The position numbers and the translations under genes are program-made. The notes beneath the pieces were generated by a model, which had not been told where the DNA came from, searched no databases, and saw only the letters and a list, made by a program, of their open reading frames with translations. Of a stretch of 64,000 nt of DNA, positions 25,223-34,217 are shown one piece after another; the stretch's first letter is position 1; each line of letters begins with the position of its first letter. The DNA comes from Pseudooceanicola nitratireducens. Lineage in GTDB: Bacteria; Pseudomonadota; Alphaproteobacteria; Rhodobacterales; Rhodobacteraceae. The stretch lies in assembly GCF_900109195.1 (NCBI RefSeq), contig NZ_FNZG01000001.1, positions 620,001-684,000 on the forward strand. Reading direction: 5' to 3'.

Positions 25223-27655
25223 ATGGCGGACGGCAAGTATGACGGTTCGTCGGGGTCTGACAATATCAACCGCACCTCGGTCGACGGGGGCGGCGACCAG
25301 GTCGACGGCCCTGACGGTCTGAACGATTCCATATACGGCTACGGCGGCAACGACACGATCGAGGCCGGGCGCGGCTCGGACACCGTCTATGGCGGTGAGG
25401 GTGCGGATTCCATCGAAGGCCGCAGCGGCGACGACGTGCTGTATGGCGGCGCGGGCCGCGACACGATCGAAGGCGACGCCGGCAACGACACGATCTACGT
25501 CGGTTCGGGCGATGACGACATCTATGGCGAATCCGGCGACGACCTGATCCGCGTGACCCGCGGCACCAGCGCCTGGATCGACGGGCAAAGCGGCGACGAC
25601 ACGCTGGATTTCTCGGGCCTGACCGGCACCACCATTTCGTCGATCAACTATTACGGCGGCGATCCCAGCAACGGCTACATCATCTTCGCCAATGGCGAGA
25701 GGATGGAATACCGCGGGATCGAAGCCATCACCGGCACCCAGGACGGCCGCGTCGATGGCAGCACGGGCGCGGACAGCATCGGCGACGGCTATACTGACGG
25801 GCAGCTGGATGCCGTGGGCGATGCCGATGGCAGCCACAACGACAGCATCTACGCCTATGGCGGCAACGACACCGTGGCCTCGGGCGCGGGCAACGACACC
25901 GTCTATGGCGGGGCCGGGACCGACGCCCTTTATGGTGGCGCGGGCAATGACGCGCTGGATGGCGGGTCGGGCGATGATGCGCTGTCCGGTGGCTCCGGCG
26001 ATGACGTGCTGTACGGCGGTGAAGGCTGGGATACGCTTTATTCCGGGCTGGGCAATGACACCTACTACGGTGGCACGGGCCTGGATTACATCGACTTCGG
26101 GGCCGAAACGGGCGGGGTCTATGTCGACCTGAGCAACGGCACCATCGGCGGGGCTGCCACGGGCGACGTCATGGGCTCGGGTATCGACGGGGTCTTCGGG
26201 TCGAACCACGACGACACGTTGATCGGCTTTGATCCCTGGTCGCCCACGGGCGATGTCTACACCAACGTCTTCTTCGGTCGCGCCGGCAACGACGTCTTCG
26301 ATGGCCGCGGATCGCCCGACTACATGGACGGCGGATCGGGCGACGATACCTTCCTGATGACCGGCACCCCCGGCAGCGACACCATCATCGGGGGCGAGGG
26401 CGGGTCCGATCAGGACGTCATCGACTTCTCTTCGGTCTCCGGTCCGATCACGGTCGATTACACCGGGGCCGAGGCCGGGACGATCACCCATGGCGCGGAC
26501 ACCGTCACCTTCAGCCAGATCGAACGGATCTACGCCACCTCTTCGGGCGACAGCCTGACGGGCGGCGCGGGCACCGACCGGGTGGAAGGGCGCGGCGGCA
26601 GCGATACGCTTTACGGCGGGGCAGGCGGCGATGAGCTTTCGGGCGACAGCGGCGACGACAGCCTTTATGGCGGCACCGGGGCGGATACGCTTTATGGCGG
26701 GCTGGGGGCCGACCGGATCGAGGCCGGGTCCGGCGACGACCAGATCTATGGCGGGGCCGGGGCCGATGCGATCTATGCCGGCCAGGGTGCCGACAGCATC
26801 TATGCGGCCAGCGGCGACGATGCGATCTATGGCGGCTCGGGCAGCGATGTCGTCACCCTGACCGGGCCCGGAAACTACGCGCTGTTCGGGGGCGAGGACG
26901 CGGGCGACGCGGATGTCGATGTCCTTGATATCTCGTCGCTAGGCGCGGGCGGGCAGGTGACGGCGATCACCTACAACTCGGGCGACGACGAAAGCGGCAC
27001 GATCACCTTCTCGAACGGCGATGTGGCGACCTTCTCGGGGTTCGAGATGATCGTCTGTTTCGCGCAAGGCACCCGGATCGACACCCCGCGCGGCCCCGTC
27101 GCGGTCGAGGATCTGCGCCCCGGCGATGCGGTGATGACCGCCGATCATGGGCCCCAGCCTCTGCGCTGGACCGGGTCGCGCCGCGTTCCTGCGCGGGGCG
27201 GATCGGCCCCCGTGACCTTCGCCACCGGCGCAATTGGCAACACCCGCCCCCTGACCCTGTCGCCGCAGCACCGCGTGCTGATCACCGGCTGGAAACCCGA
27301 GATGCTGTTCGGCGAGGCCGAGGTGCTGGTCGCTGCGAAACATCTGGTCGACGGGCACGAGGTGACGCAGTCCGAAGGGTCCCAGATCACCTATCACCAC
27401 CTCTGCCTGGACCGGCACGAGGTGCTTTTTGCCGAAGGCGCCCCGGTGGAAAGCTTCCTTCCGGCGGAAGAGGCGCTGTTTTCCCTGACCCCGGCGCAGC
27501 GCCGCGATCTGTGCGCCGCGCTGCCGGATCTGGACGCCGCCGCACGTCCCGCCCGCCCGATCCTGCGCGGATACGAAGCGCAGCTGCTGGGCCCCTCGCT
27601 TCCGCCGCCGGACCTGCGCCGCGCCGGGCACCGGATGGCGAACCGGATCCTTTAG
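25223..27655 (+). CDS. RTX (calcium-binding nonapeptide repeat) protein with C-terminal Hint domain
   Basis: 810-residue acidic protein, very likely secreted by a type I exporter because it has no N-terminal signal. Residues about 25-600 consist largely of GGxGxDxUx-type calcium-binding repeats in several blocks (for example YGGAGNDALDGGSGDDAL), which form beta-rolls when Ca2+ is bound outside the cell. A Hint domain starts at C612 (CFAQGTRIDTPRGPVAVEDL) and runs to about 770, with the family's SPQHRVLI and LCLDRHEVLFAEGAPVESF. Proteins of this build are common in Rhodobacterales and their role is poorly known. A 215-bp gap precedes it. No exporter genes are nearby. Confidence 0.92.
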   Translation: MADGKYDGSSGSDNINRTSVDGGGDQVDGPDGLNDSIYGYGGNDTIEAGRGSDTVYGGEGADSIEGRSGDDVLYGGAGRDTIEGDAGNDTIYVGSGDDDIYGESGDDLIRVTRGTSAWIDGQSGDDTLDFSGLTGTTISSINYYGGDPSNGYIIFANGERMEYRGIEAITGTQDGRVDGSTGADSIGDGYTDGQLDAVGDADGSHNDSIYAYGGNDTVASGAGNDTVYGGAGTDALYGGAGNDALDGGSGDDALSGGSGDDVLYGGEGWDTLYSGLGNDTYYGGTGLDYIDFGAETGGVYVDLSNGTIGGAATGDVMGSGIDGVFGSNHDDTLIGFDPWSPTGDVYTNVFFGRAGNDVFDGRGSPDYMDGGSGDDTFLMTGTPGSDTIIGGEGGSDQDVIDFSSVSGPITVDYTGAEAGTITHGADTVTFSQIERIYATSSGDSLTGGAGTDRVEGRGGSDTLYGGAGGDELSGDSGDDSLYGGTGADTLYGGLGADRIEAGSGDDQIYGGAGADAIYAGQGADSIYAASGDDAIYGGSGSDVVTLTGPGNYALFGGEDAGDADVDVLDISSLGAGGQVTAITYNSGDDESGTITFSNGDVATFSGFEMIVCFAQGTRIDTPRGPVAVEDLRPGDAVMTADHGPQPLRWTGSRRVPARGGSAPVTFATGAIGNTRPLTLSPQHRVLITGWKPEMLFGEAEVLVAAKHLVDGHEVTQSEGSQITYHHLCLDRHEVLFAEGAPVESFLPAEEALFSLTPAQRRDLCAALPDLDAAARPARPILRGYEAQLLGPSLPPPDLRRAGHRMANRIL

Positions 27656-27676
27656 ACGGGCCCCTTGATCGCCCAG

Positions 27677-29620
27677 TCAGACCTTGGGCCGGATCAGCGC
27701 AGCTTCGGCGACCGCCGGATCGAAGCGCAGCCCCGCCGCCTCGATCACCGGGCGGATCTGGCTGAAATCCCCCGAAGACAGCGCATCACTGTCCACGTCA
27801 AAGACCCGCGCGCCGCTGGCCCGCAGCCGGTCCAGCCGATGCGCATAGGCGTTGCAGAAGGGCTGCCAGTATTCGGGGCTGGTGGAATGCCGCGCCATGA
27901 AGGACGTCCGGCATAGGCTGTCGATCACCTTCCCGCGGTCACGGGTCACGATGACCCAGATTGCCTGCGGATAGCTGCGGTCAAAGATCTGCCACAGCAG
28001 GCTCAGCTTGGGGTCCTTGAAGCCCCAGGGCCGCGTTCCGTCGTGGCCGTCAGTGCGCAGCGCCCGCGCCACCTGACGCGCCAGCGGCGGGCAGGGGGGC
28101 AGCACATCCCAGGGCGGCAGTGACCGCACGCCAAGCGGATCCACCCCCATGCCCGAGAGCAGCGGTTTCACGATGCCGTCGCGGATCGCCCGGTTCTCGA
28201 AATAGCCCTGGGGGTTTTCGCGGTTGCCGGGCACCGTATCACCCAGCCACAGCCCGTGGTCATGCAGCATCCGCATCGTCATCGAAGTGGCCGATCGCGG
28301 CAGCCCCGTCACCAGCACCGGCCTGCGGCGCAGCTCGGGCGTGCGGACGCGTGCCGCCACCGCGCGGCCGGCCCAGGCCTTGCGCGTGTCCTGCATCCAG
28401 GCGGCGACGTGATCGGCGCGCAAATCCGCCTTGGGCACCGTGGTCGCGCAGGGATAGGCGCTTTCCGCCCGTGCCTCCGGCCCCCAGAACCAATGCGCGG
28501 TGCGGTTCATGATCGCCAGGATCGGCACGTCGCACAGCCCCGCCATGTGCCAATTGGCCGAGTCGACGGAAATCACCCCGGCCAGCGGACGGATGATCGC
28601 CATGGTCTCGACCGGGTTCTGCGTGATGTCCGCCCCCGGGATCAGGCACCGGGCGTCGGCCTGCAGCACTGCGCGTTCCTCGTCCGTCATGTCGAATTGC
28701 AGCGCCAGGAACCGCCCGTCGCGCGGCAAGAGGTCCAGGAACATCCGCAGCGGGATATGCCGTTCCTCGCGCCGGTTCTGACCCGACCCGCCGCGCCAGC
28801 AGATCCCCCAGACCGGAGGCTCTCCGGTCCGGCGGAAGGGCGTGTCGAACTGCACCGGCGCGGCCACGCGGCCCGTGCGCCGATAGCCCCGCCCGACGAA
28901 ATCCGCCGCGAGATGCGCACGCGGGCGCGGCGAGCCTCCGGGCAGATCGTCATGGGCGGTAAAGCGCGCCTTGGGGAAATAGCGCCGGATCAGCGTGCCG
29001 TATTTGCGCAGCCCCACGAAATGCGACGCCTCGTGCCGGCCTTCGGCGCGGATATGCGCCAGGTGGAACAGCACGTCGCCCAGGCCCTGTTCCAGGATGA
29101 TGGTGTCTTCATCCTTGCTTGGATCCTCGGGCAGGGGCGCATGGGTCAGCCGCCCGGGCACCGTGCGCGGAAACAGGATCGCGTTGTGGCGGCTGGCATA
29201 AAGCGGAAAGCCCCGGTCATAGCGCCCGGCCCACAGCAGGTGCAGCCCGGCGGTGGTGCGGAAATCGTCCCGTTCCCGATCCGTCACGCCGGGATCGCGC
29301 CGCAGCCGCGCCGCCGTCAGCGGATCACGCAACCGCAGTGACAGCCGATAGCGCAGCGGCCGCCACAGATCGGTCGGCAGATCGGCGTTCAACCGCCGCG
29401 CGGCATCCAGATCGCCGGTGTAGTAAAGCGCACAGGCCAGTTGAAGGTAGGCCAGAGTCGTGCGGTCCCGCGCGCCTAAATTGGAAACCGTGCGGTCCTG
29501 CGCCCCGTCAGGCAGATCGCCCAGAAGCGGCGCGATCAGCGCGTGGCATTCGGACACGCGCCCCGCATCCAGCGCCGTTCGGGCGCGCTGCAACAGCGTG
29601 GAAGGGGCCTCGTCCGTCAC
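27677..29620 (-). CDS. glycosyltransferase-like / sulfotransferase fusion protein
   Basis: 647-residue two-part protein. The N-terminal part (about 1-420) has a helical, TPR-like start and a region like the GT9/GT41 glycosyltransferases: ILEQGLGDVLFHLAHI, WGICWRGGSGQNRREERHIP, and VDSANWHMAGLCDVPILAIM. The C-terminal part (435-647) is a sulfotransferase: 5' PAPS loop VLVTGLPRSATSMTMRML, the helix WGFKDPKLSLLW, and VIVTRDRGKVIDSL for the 3' phosphate. The GTG start overlaps the stop of the upstream gene (GTGA); longer in-frame readings lie inside that gene. The acceptor is unknown; modification of a surface glycan or protein is inference. It converges with the RTX gene. Confidence 0.8.
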   Translation of the reverse strand: MTDEAPSTLLQRARTALDAGRVSECHALIAPLLGDLPDGAQDRTVSNLGARDRTTLAYLQLACALYYTGDLDAARRLNADLPTDLWRPLRYRLSLRLRDPLTAARLRRDPGVTDRERDDFRTTAGLHLLWAGRYDRGFPLYASRHNAILFPRTVPGRLTHAPLPEDPSKDEDTIILEQGLGDVLFHLAHIRAEGRHEASHFVGLRKYGTLIRRYFPKARFTAHDDLPGGSPRPRAHLAADFVGRGYRRTGRVAAPVQFDTPFRRTGEPPVWGICWRGGSGQNRREERHIPLRMFLDLLPRDGRFLALQFDMTDEERAVLQADARCLIPGADITQNPVETMAIIRPLAGVISVDSANWHMAGLCDVPILAIMNRTAHWFWGPEARAESAYPCATTVPKADLRADHVAAWMQDTRKAWAGRAVAARVRTPELRRRPVLVTGLPRSATSMTMRMLHDHGLWLGDTVPGNRENPQGYFENRAIRDGIVKPLLSGMGVDPLGVRSLPPWDVLPPCPPLARQVARALRTDGHDGTRPWGFKDPKLSLLWQIFDRSYPQAIWVIVTRDRGKVIDSLCRTSFMARHSTSPEYWQPFCNAYAHRLDRLRASGARVFDVDSDALSSGDFSQIRPVIEAAGLRFDPAVAEAALIRPKV

Positions 29621-30387
29621 GGTTTGCGCGGGCTGACCAGGGTGGTCGGGCGCACCCGCTCGGCCGCCTCGAACAGCGAAAAGGTCTGGTTCACGTAGTT
29701 CACCGCGCCCGAGATGTGATCCAGGTATCCCTTCAGCTCGGGCGTCATCTCGGCCTCGACCAGCTGCACGTTGCGCTCGGGGTGGTCGCATTCGAACTGG
29801 CAGTAGAACAGCGGCTCTCCGCGCCGGATAATGATCGGCTGCTCCGGGTCGTGCCATTCAAAGGCCCACATCAGCGGGCGCGGCCAGACGTCGATCGGGA
29901 ACCGCCCGCCAAAGATCGTGCCGGGCAGAGGCTGGCGACGGTAGTGCAGATAGGCGTCCAGCTGGGTCAGATAGACCGGTTCATCCGACAGGAAGATATA
30001 GGGCAGCCTAAGCTGGATCATCGGTCGGTCGGGGTGGCGCCATTCGTTTTCGTTGGTGATCGACACCCGCTTGCCCAGGGTCGAGCCACGGATCGCGCTG
30101 GACCCGCCCGAGAGGTTCCGCAGGGTCGGTCGCCCCTTGTCGTCCCGCGCAAAGCCCAGGTTCAGGTCAAAGGGGCAGGGGATTTCGAAATAGCGCGCTT
30201 CCAGGTTCAGCACCGCCGGGCAGCGCGCGGCGCTTTTGGCATGGTCCTTGCGGGCGTCGCGGGAATTCACCCGGCGGGGCGGGTCGTAGATCACCGGGGC
30301 CTCGACCTCGGTCAGGCACCAGCCGACGCGCACGGGGCCGGATTTGGGGTCTTCATGCCCGCGCTGATAAGTGACCGTGAAATGCAT
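29617..30387 (-). CDS. conserved hypothetical protein
   Basis: 256-residue soluble protein without signal or membrane segment; I do not recognise a named family. It is rich in Pro, Arg and aromatic residues (FEIPCPFDLNLGFARDD, FGGRFPIDVWPRPLMWAFEW, FYCQFECDHPERNVQLVEAE), which suggests a beta-rich domain. It overlaps the downstream fusion gene by GTGA, so the pair is co-translated and this protein probably works with the sulfotransferase fusion, for instance preparing or binding its substrate. Confidence 0.75.
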   Translation of the reverse strand: MHFTVTYQRGHEDPKSGPVRVGWCLTEVEAPVIYDPPRRVNSRDARKDHAKSAARCPAVLNLEARYFEIPCPFDLNLGFARDDKGRPTLRNLSGGSSAIRGSTLGKRVSITNENEWRHPDRPMIQLRLPYIFLSDEPVYLTQLDAYLHYRRQPLPGTIFGGRFPIDVWPRPLMWAFEWHDPEQPIIIRRGEPLFYCQFECDHPERNVQLVEAEMTPELKGYLDHISGAVNYVNQTFSLFEAAERVRPTTLVSPRKP

Positions 30388-30512
30388 GCCCGCCTTTCCC
30401 GGACCCTCGCAGGGCCCGCTTTTGGCAAAGTGGTACGCACTTCGCGGCAGGCTGACAAGCGGGACGGTGCCCGAGGCGCGCCACGGTCGGGCGCGCGGGT
30501 GTCAGGCGGCAG

Positions 30513-30896
30513 TCAGGCGGCAGCGGGCGGCAGCGGGGTGAAATCGTTGCGCAGCACGGCGCGGATCTGGGTCCAGTCCGGCAGCAGCGCCCGCGCCAGA
30601 TCGTCGGCCAGCTGTTTCGCCGCGCCCTCGCCGGGGACCAGAAGATCCAGCGACATATAGTCCTGATCCGCCCAGCTTTGCACCGCCACGTGGCCCGCGC
30701 TGAGAAGGGCGACACCGGTCACGCCATCGCGGCCCTCGGCCGGCTGGATCATGACCTGCTGCGGCGGCAGGCCCCGGTCGGTCAGGGCCCGTGTCAGAAC
30801 CTGTTCCAGAAGCGCCGGGTCGCGCATGCCCTTGCCGCCGCGATGGTCGACCAGAAGCTGCGTGCCGGGGGTGAAGAAATCATGTGTCTCGGTCAT
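30513..30896 (-). CDS. SpeD-like (AdoMet decarboxylase fold) protein lacking catalytic residues
   Basis: 127-residue protein that aligns by eye with bacterial proenzyme S-adenosylmethionine decarboxylase (SpeH/SpeD): VTGVALLSAGHVAVQSWADQ corresponds to the family's self-cleavage region. The residues known to be essential in Thermotoga SpeD are all replaced: pyruvoyl-forming Ser63 is G68 here (the Glu before it is A67), His68 is Q73, and Cys83 is P88. It can therefore neither self-process nor decarboxylate by the known mechanism. It stands between ackA and the sulfotransferase cluster. A regulatory, binding or other non-enzymatic role is likely; family membership is inferred from this alignment. 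Confidence 0.7.
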   Translation of the reverse strand: MTETHDFFTPGTQLLVDHRGGKGMRDPALLEQVLTRALTDRGLPPQQVMIQPAEGRDGVTGVALLSAGHVAVQSWADQDYMSLDLLVPGEGAAKQLADDLARALLPDWTQIRAVLRNDFTPLPPAAA

Positions 30897-31034
30897 GGGG
30901 ATGTTCTAGCGCTGCGCAGGGGCGGGGGGAATAGCGATCGTTCAGGCCCCCGGTGTCGGGACCGATTGGAAGGGCCGGTGTTCCGGGTCGGGCCACGGAC
31001 GCATCCGGTTCCGTTCCGTCATTCCGATCCGGGT

Positions 31035-32180
31035 CTATCCACCAAGCGCCACGGCGGCGCGGGCGATGACGATTTCCTCGTCCGTGGGGATGACCATGAC
31101 ACGCACCGCGCCGTTGTCATTGCTGATCACCGGAGCATTCGCGGCATTGCGGGCGGCGTCCAGCGTGATGCCGATCCACTCCATCCCGTCGCAGACGCGG
31201 GCGCGAATGGGGGCGGCGTTCTCTCCGATGCCGCCACAGAAGACCAGCCCGTCGATCCCGCCCAGTACCGCCGCCAGCGCTCCCAGTTCGCGCCTGATGC
31301 GGAAGGTGTAATAATCCAGCGCCTCGCCTGCGCGGGGATCGTCCGAGGCGAGCAATTCCCGCATGTCGTTCGAGATCCCCGACATCCCCTTCAGCCCCGC
31401 ATCCTTGTACAGCAGGTCCGAGATCTGGTCCGCGCTCATCCCCTCCTGCGCCATCAGGTACAGCACCACGCCGGGATCCAGCTGACCGACCCGCGTGCCC
31501 ATGGGCAGGCCGTCGAGCGCCGAAAACCCCATGGTCGAGGCGACGGACCGCCCGTCCCGCAGCGCGCACATGGACGCCCCGTTGCCCAGATGCGCCACCA
31601 CCACGCGCGACAGATCCGGCGCGCTGCGGGCCAGTTCCCCTGCGATGTAGTCGTAGGAGAGCCCGTGAAAGCCATAGCGCCGCACGCCCTTGTCGTAATA
31701 GGCGCGGGGCAGGGCGAAGGTGTCGTTCACGAAGGGATGGCCGCGGTGGAAGGCGGTGTCGAAACAGGCGACCTGCCGGGCCTTGGGGAAGGCCTCCATC
31801 GCCGCCCGGACCCCGGCCAGGTTGTGCGGCTGATGCAGCGGGGCGAAGGGCGACAGCCGGTCCAGATCCTCGACCAGCGCGACGTCCAGCAGGACGGGCG
31901 CGGCATGGTCCATGCCGCCATGCACCACCCGGTGGCCGACCGCGCTGATCTGCGCCTGCGGATGGCTGGCGCGCAGGTGATCCAGCACGGCCCGCAGCGC
32001 GCCCGCGTGGTCGGTGACCTGCGGCAGGGGGCGGGTGTCGGCACCATCGGGCACCAGTTGTGCCGCGCCGCCGATCCGTCCGACCCGCCCATGGGTGACC
32101 ACGCGGGGATCCTGCGCCGCCTCGTACAACCCGTATTTCAACGAAGACGAGCCCGCGTTCAGCGTCAGCACATGGGTCAT
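31035..32180 (-). CDS. ackA: acetate kinase
   Basis: Interconverts acetyl phosphate + ADP and acetate + ATP. 381 residues, slightly shorter than the usual 400. N-terminal phosphate motif LTLNAGSSSLKYGLYE; ASKHA-fold elements HRVVHGG, FDTAFH (with HRGHPFVN), VAHLGNGASMCA, FSALDGLPMGTRVGQLDPG and the closing FCGGIGENA. The start overlaps the stop of the phosphotransacetylase gene by four bases. Together they convert acetyl-CoA to acetate, or act with the MaoC domain on other acyl-CoAs. Confidence 0.97.
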   Translation of the reverse strand: MTHVLTLNAGSSSLKYGLYEAAQDPRVVTHGRVGRIGGAAQLVPDGADTRPLPQVTDHAGALRAVLDHLRASHPQAQISAVGHRVVHGGMDHAAPVLLDVALVEDLDRLSPFAPLHQPHNLAGVRAAMEAFPKARQVACFDTAFHRGHPFVNDTFALPRAYYDKGVRRYGFHGLSYDYIAGELARSAPDLSRVVVAHLGNGASMCALRDGRSVASTMGFSALDGLPMGTRVGQLDPGVVLYLMAQEGMSADQISDLLYKDAGLKGMSGISNDMRELLASDDPRAGEALDYYTFRIRRELGALAAVLGGIDGLVFCGGIGENAAPIRARVCDGMEWIGITLDAARNAANAPVISNDNGAVRVMVIPTDEEIVIARAAVALGG

Positions 32181-33586
32181 TTTGCCGAACCCTGTCCAGA
32201 CACTTTCCCCGAAACCCGGTGATGGTGCAGCGCCGCCACCGCGCAGGAGGCAAGGCGCGACATGTCGTCATCCGCCCGGCTGTTCAGGATGATCGGCACC
32301 CGCGCGCCCATCACCACGCCCGCGGCCTCGGCGTGGCTGATATAGGTCAGTTGCTTGGCCAGCATATTGCCCGCGTCCAGCCCCGGCACCACGAGGATGT
32401 CGGCCTGCCCGGCGACGGGCGACACGATCCCCTTGGTCCGTGCGGCGGCCATGTCGACGGCATTGTCCATGGCCAGCGGCCCGTCGACGATCCCGCCTGT
32501 GATCTGCCCACGCTCGGCCATCTTGGACAGAAGCGCGGCGTCGATCGAGGACGGGATATCGGGATTCACCGTCTCGACGGCTGAAAGCACCCCGACCTTG
32601 GGCACCTCGATCCCGATGGCATGGGCGACGTCGATGGCGTTCTGCACGATGTCGACCTTGGTCTTCAGATCCGGCGCGATGTTGATCGCCGCATCGGTGA
32701 CCAGCAGCGGATGGGCCAGGCCGGGCACATCCATCACGAAGACATGGGTGAACCGCCGCCCGCCGCGCAGGCCGGTGGCGCGGTCAATAGCCGGGCGCAG
32801 CAGCTGATCGGTGTGCAGATGCCCCTTCATCAGCGCGTCGGCGCGGCCTTCGTTGACCAAGGCCACGGCGCGGGTGGCGGCCCGGGCGTGGTCGGGGATG
32901 TCGATGACCTCGATCCCCGTCAGGTCGGCCCCCATGTCCTGCGCGGTGGCCCGGATCCGGGCCGCATCGCCCACGAAGATCGGGTCGATCAGCGTGTGAT
33001 CTCGGGCGAGCAGCGCGCCGCCCAGGGAATTGGCATCCTCGGGGCAGGCAACGGCGGTGCGCAGGGCGGGCAGGGGGGCGGCCCGGTCCAGCAGCGCGTC
33101 GAAATGGCGGTGGCGCTGCACGATCAGGCCAGGCAGATCGGCCACGTCGCTGTGGATACGGACCTTCGGGGCCTCGACCACGGCTTCGCCCCGCAGGATC
33201 ACGCTGTCGTCGCGGGCCTGCCGGACCTCGGTCTTCAGGGTGACACAGCCGGTGGCGGCGTCCTTGGCGATGACCTCGACCGAGGAGATCAGTTCGTCCC
33301 CCGCGCTGGCCCGGCCAAGGAAGTCGAACTGCTGCGACCGATAGAGCGTCCCGGCCCCGGGCAGCACATTGCCAAGCACCGCCGAGATCAGGGACCCCAC
33401 GAACATGCCCGGGCACAGCGCCTCGGGGATGCCATCGCCGTCGCCATCGTGATCGGCCAGGTGCATCGGGTTGTGATTGCCCGAGACATTGGCAAAGACG
33501 ATCAGGTCATCCAGCGTGCACAACCGGCGCAGCTCTTCCCGGTCGCCGATGGCGAGATCCTCGAACACCTTGTTTTCCAATAGCAT
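32177..33586 (-). CDS. MaoC-like hydratase / phosphate acetyltransferase fusion
   Basis: 469-residue bifunctional protein. Residues about 1-150 are a MaoC-like hotdog domain (FANVSGNHNPMHLADHDGDG, MFVGSLISAVLGNVLPG). Residues about 160-469 form the phosphotransacetylase domain (PLLVTDAAINIAPDLKTKVD, GPLAMDNAVDMAAARTKGI, PGLDAGNMLAKQLTYI) that makes acyl phosphate for AckA. Such fusions, annotated as bifunctional enoyl-CoA hydratase/phosphate acetyltransferase, are frequent in this order. It is the first gene of a pta-ackA operon with an FNR-type box about 100 bp upstream of its start. Confidence 0.94.
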   Translation of the reverse strand: MLLENKVFEDLAIGDREELRRLCTLDDLIVFANVSGNHNPMHLADHDGDGDGIPEALCPGMFVGSLISAVLGNVLPGAGTLYRSQQFDFLGRASAGDELISSVEVIAKDAATGCVTLKTEVRQARDDSVILRGEAVVEAPKVRIHSDVADLPGLIVQRHRHFDALLDRAAPLPALRTAVACPEDANSLGGALLARDHTLIDPIFVGDAARIRATAQDMGADLTGIEVIDIPDHARAATRAVALVNEGRADALMKGHLHTDQLLRPAIDRATGLRGGRRFTHVFVMDVPGLAHPLLVTDAAINIAPDLKTKVDIVQNAIDVAHAIGIEVPKVGVLSAVETVNPDIPSSIDAALLSKMAERGQITGGIVDGPLAMDNAVDMAAARTKGIVSPVAGQADILVVPGLDAGNMLAKQLTYISHAEAAGVVMGARVPIILNSRADDDMSRLASCAVAALHHHRVSGKVSGQGSAK

Positions 33587-33681
33587 GGGGCGGCCTCGCG
33601 CGTCTGATAAGGGTTTTTAAGGGCTTTGGCGGCACCGGAGTGCCCGTAAAATGGTCATTGCATGGGAAGGTGACAGGGATA

Positions 33682-33695
33682 TTGACACCGATCAA
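33682..33695. promoter_or_regulatory. FNR-type box between pta-ackA and the phasin-like gene
   Basis: TTGACACCGATCAA differs from the FNR/FnrL consensus TTGAT-N4-ATCAA at one position. It is centred about 102 bp from the pta start on the minus strand and 65 bp from the phasin-like start on the plus strand, so it could serve either or both. Oxygen-responsive control of acetate formation would make physiological sense. A Dnr/NnrR-type nitric-oxide regulator could use the same site. Confidence 0.55.
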
Positions 33696-33753
33696 TGCGC
33701 CGGGCGGGTGACCTATGGTAAACCTCTGGATCATCACCGGAGGGACGAAAGAA

Positions 33754-34029
33754 ATGGCAAAAGAGGACACCTTCCTGGCCCAGTTGGCCGGGATGAACCC
33801 CGCGCTGAAGGTCTATGAGGCCTGGATGCGCGGCACGACGGACCTGATGGCCTTTGCCGCGAAGCGGTTCGAAAAGGACCTGGAGTTTCAGAAATCCCTG
33901 ATCACCGCCAAGCCGCAGGATCTGCCGCATCTGCAGATGCAGTTCTGGCAGGGCGTGCTGGACGACTATCACGAGGAAGCCGGCCGCATGGTGTCCTATG
34001 CCCGCGAGGCCGGGGTGCCCAACATCTGA
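33754..34029 (+). CDS. small phasin-like protein
   Basis: 91-residue helical protein: AKEDTFLAQLAGMNPALKVY, a middle region with TTDLMAFAAKRFEKDLEFQ, and LQMQFWQGVLDDYHEEAGRM. The repeated helix pattern resembles phasin_2-type proteins that coat polyhydroxyalkanoate granules, but no PHA gene is nearby and the match is by eye. The start at 33754 has GGAGG 15 bp upstream; the longer reading from 33715 would add 13 residues. It diverges from pta and shares the FNR-type box. Confidence 0.7.
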   Translation: MAKEDTFLAQLAGMNPALKVYEAWMRGTTDLMAFAAKRFEKDLEFQKSLITAKPQDLPHLQMQFWQGVLDDYHEEAGRMVSYAREAGVPNI

Positions 34030-34217
34030 GCCACCGCAAGGGGCGGGGGGCTTGCCCGCCTTTACGGGGTCGGGCGCGCCACGCGCGCCTGCCGGTGACC
34101 TGTGCCTTGCTGCGGTCGTCGGGCCGGTTGCCCGCGTCGCGGCGAGCGCCAGATCGCTGTGTCAGGTCGCTGCGACAGGCTACGACAGGGCCACCGGCTA
34201 AACGGGCCATACTGGTC

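Noticed and set aside
25223-27100. Dense short DNA repeats considered as a CRISPR array
   Set aside because: The periodicity is codon-based (GGxGxDxUx calcium-binding repeats) within one long open frame; repeats are degenerate and there are no spacers.
30388-30512. Small gene between the SpeD-like gene and the conserved hypothetical gene
   Set aside because: 125 bp with only shadow frames; no start with a ribosome site.
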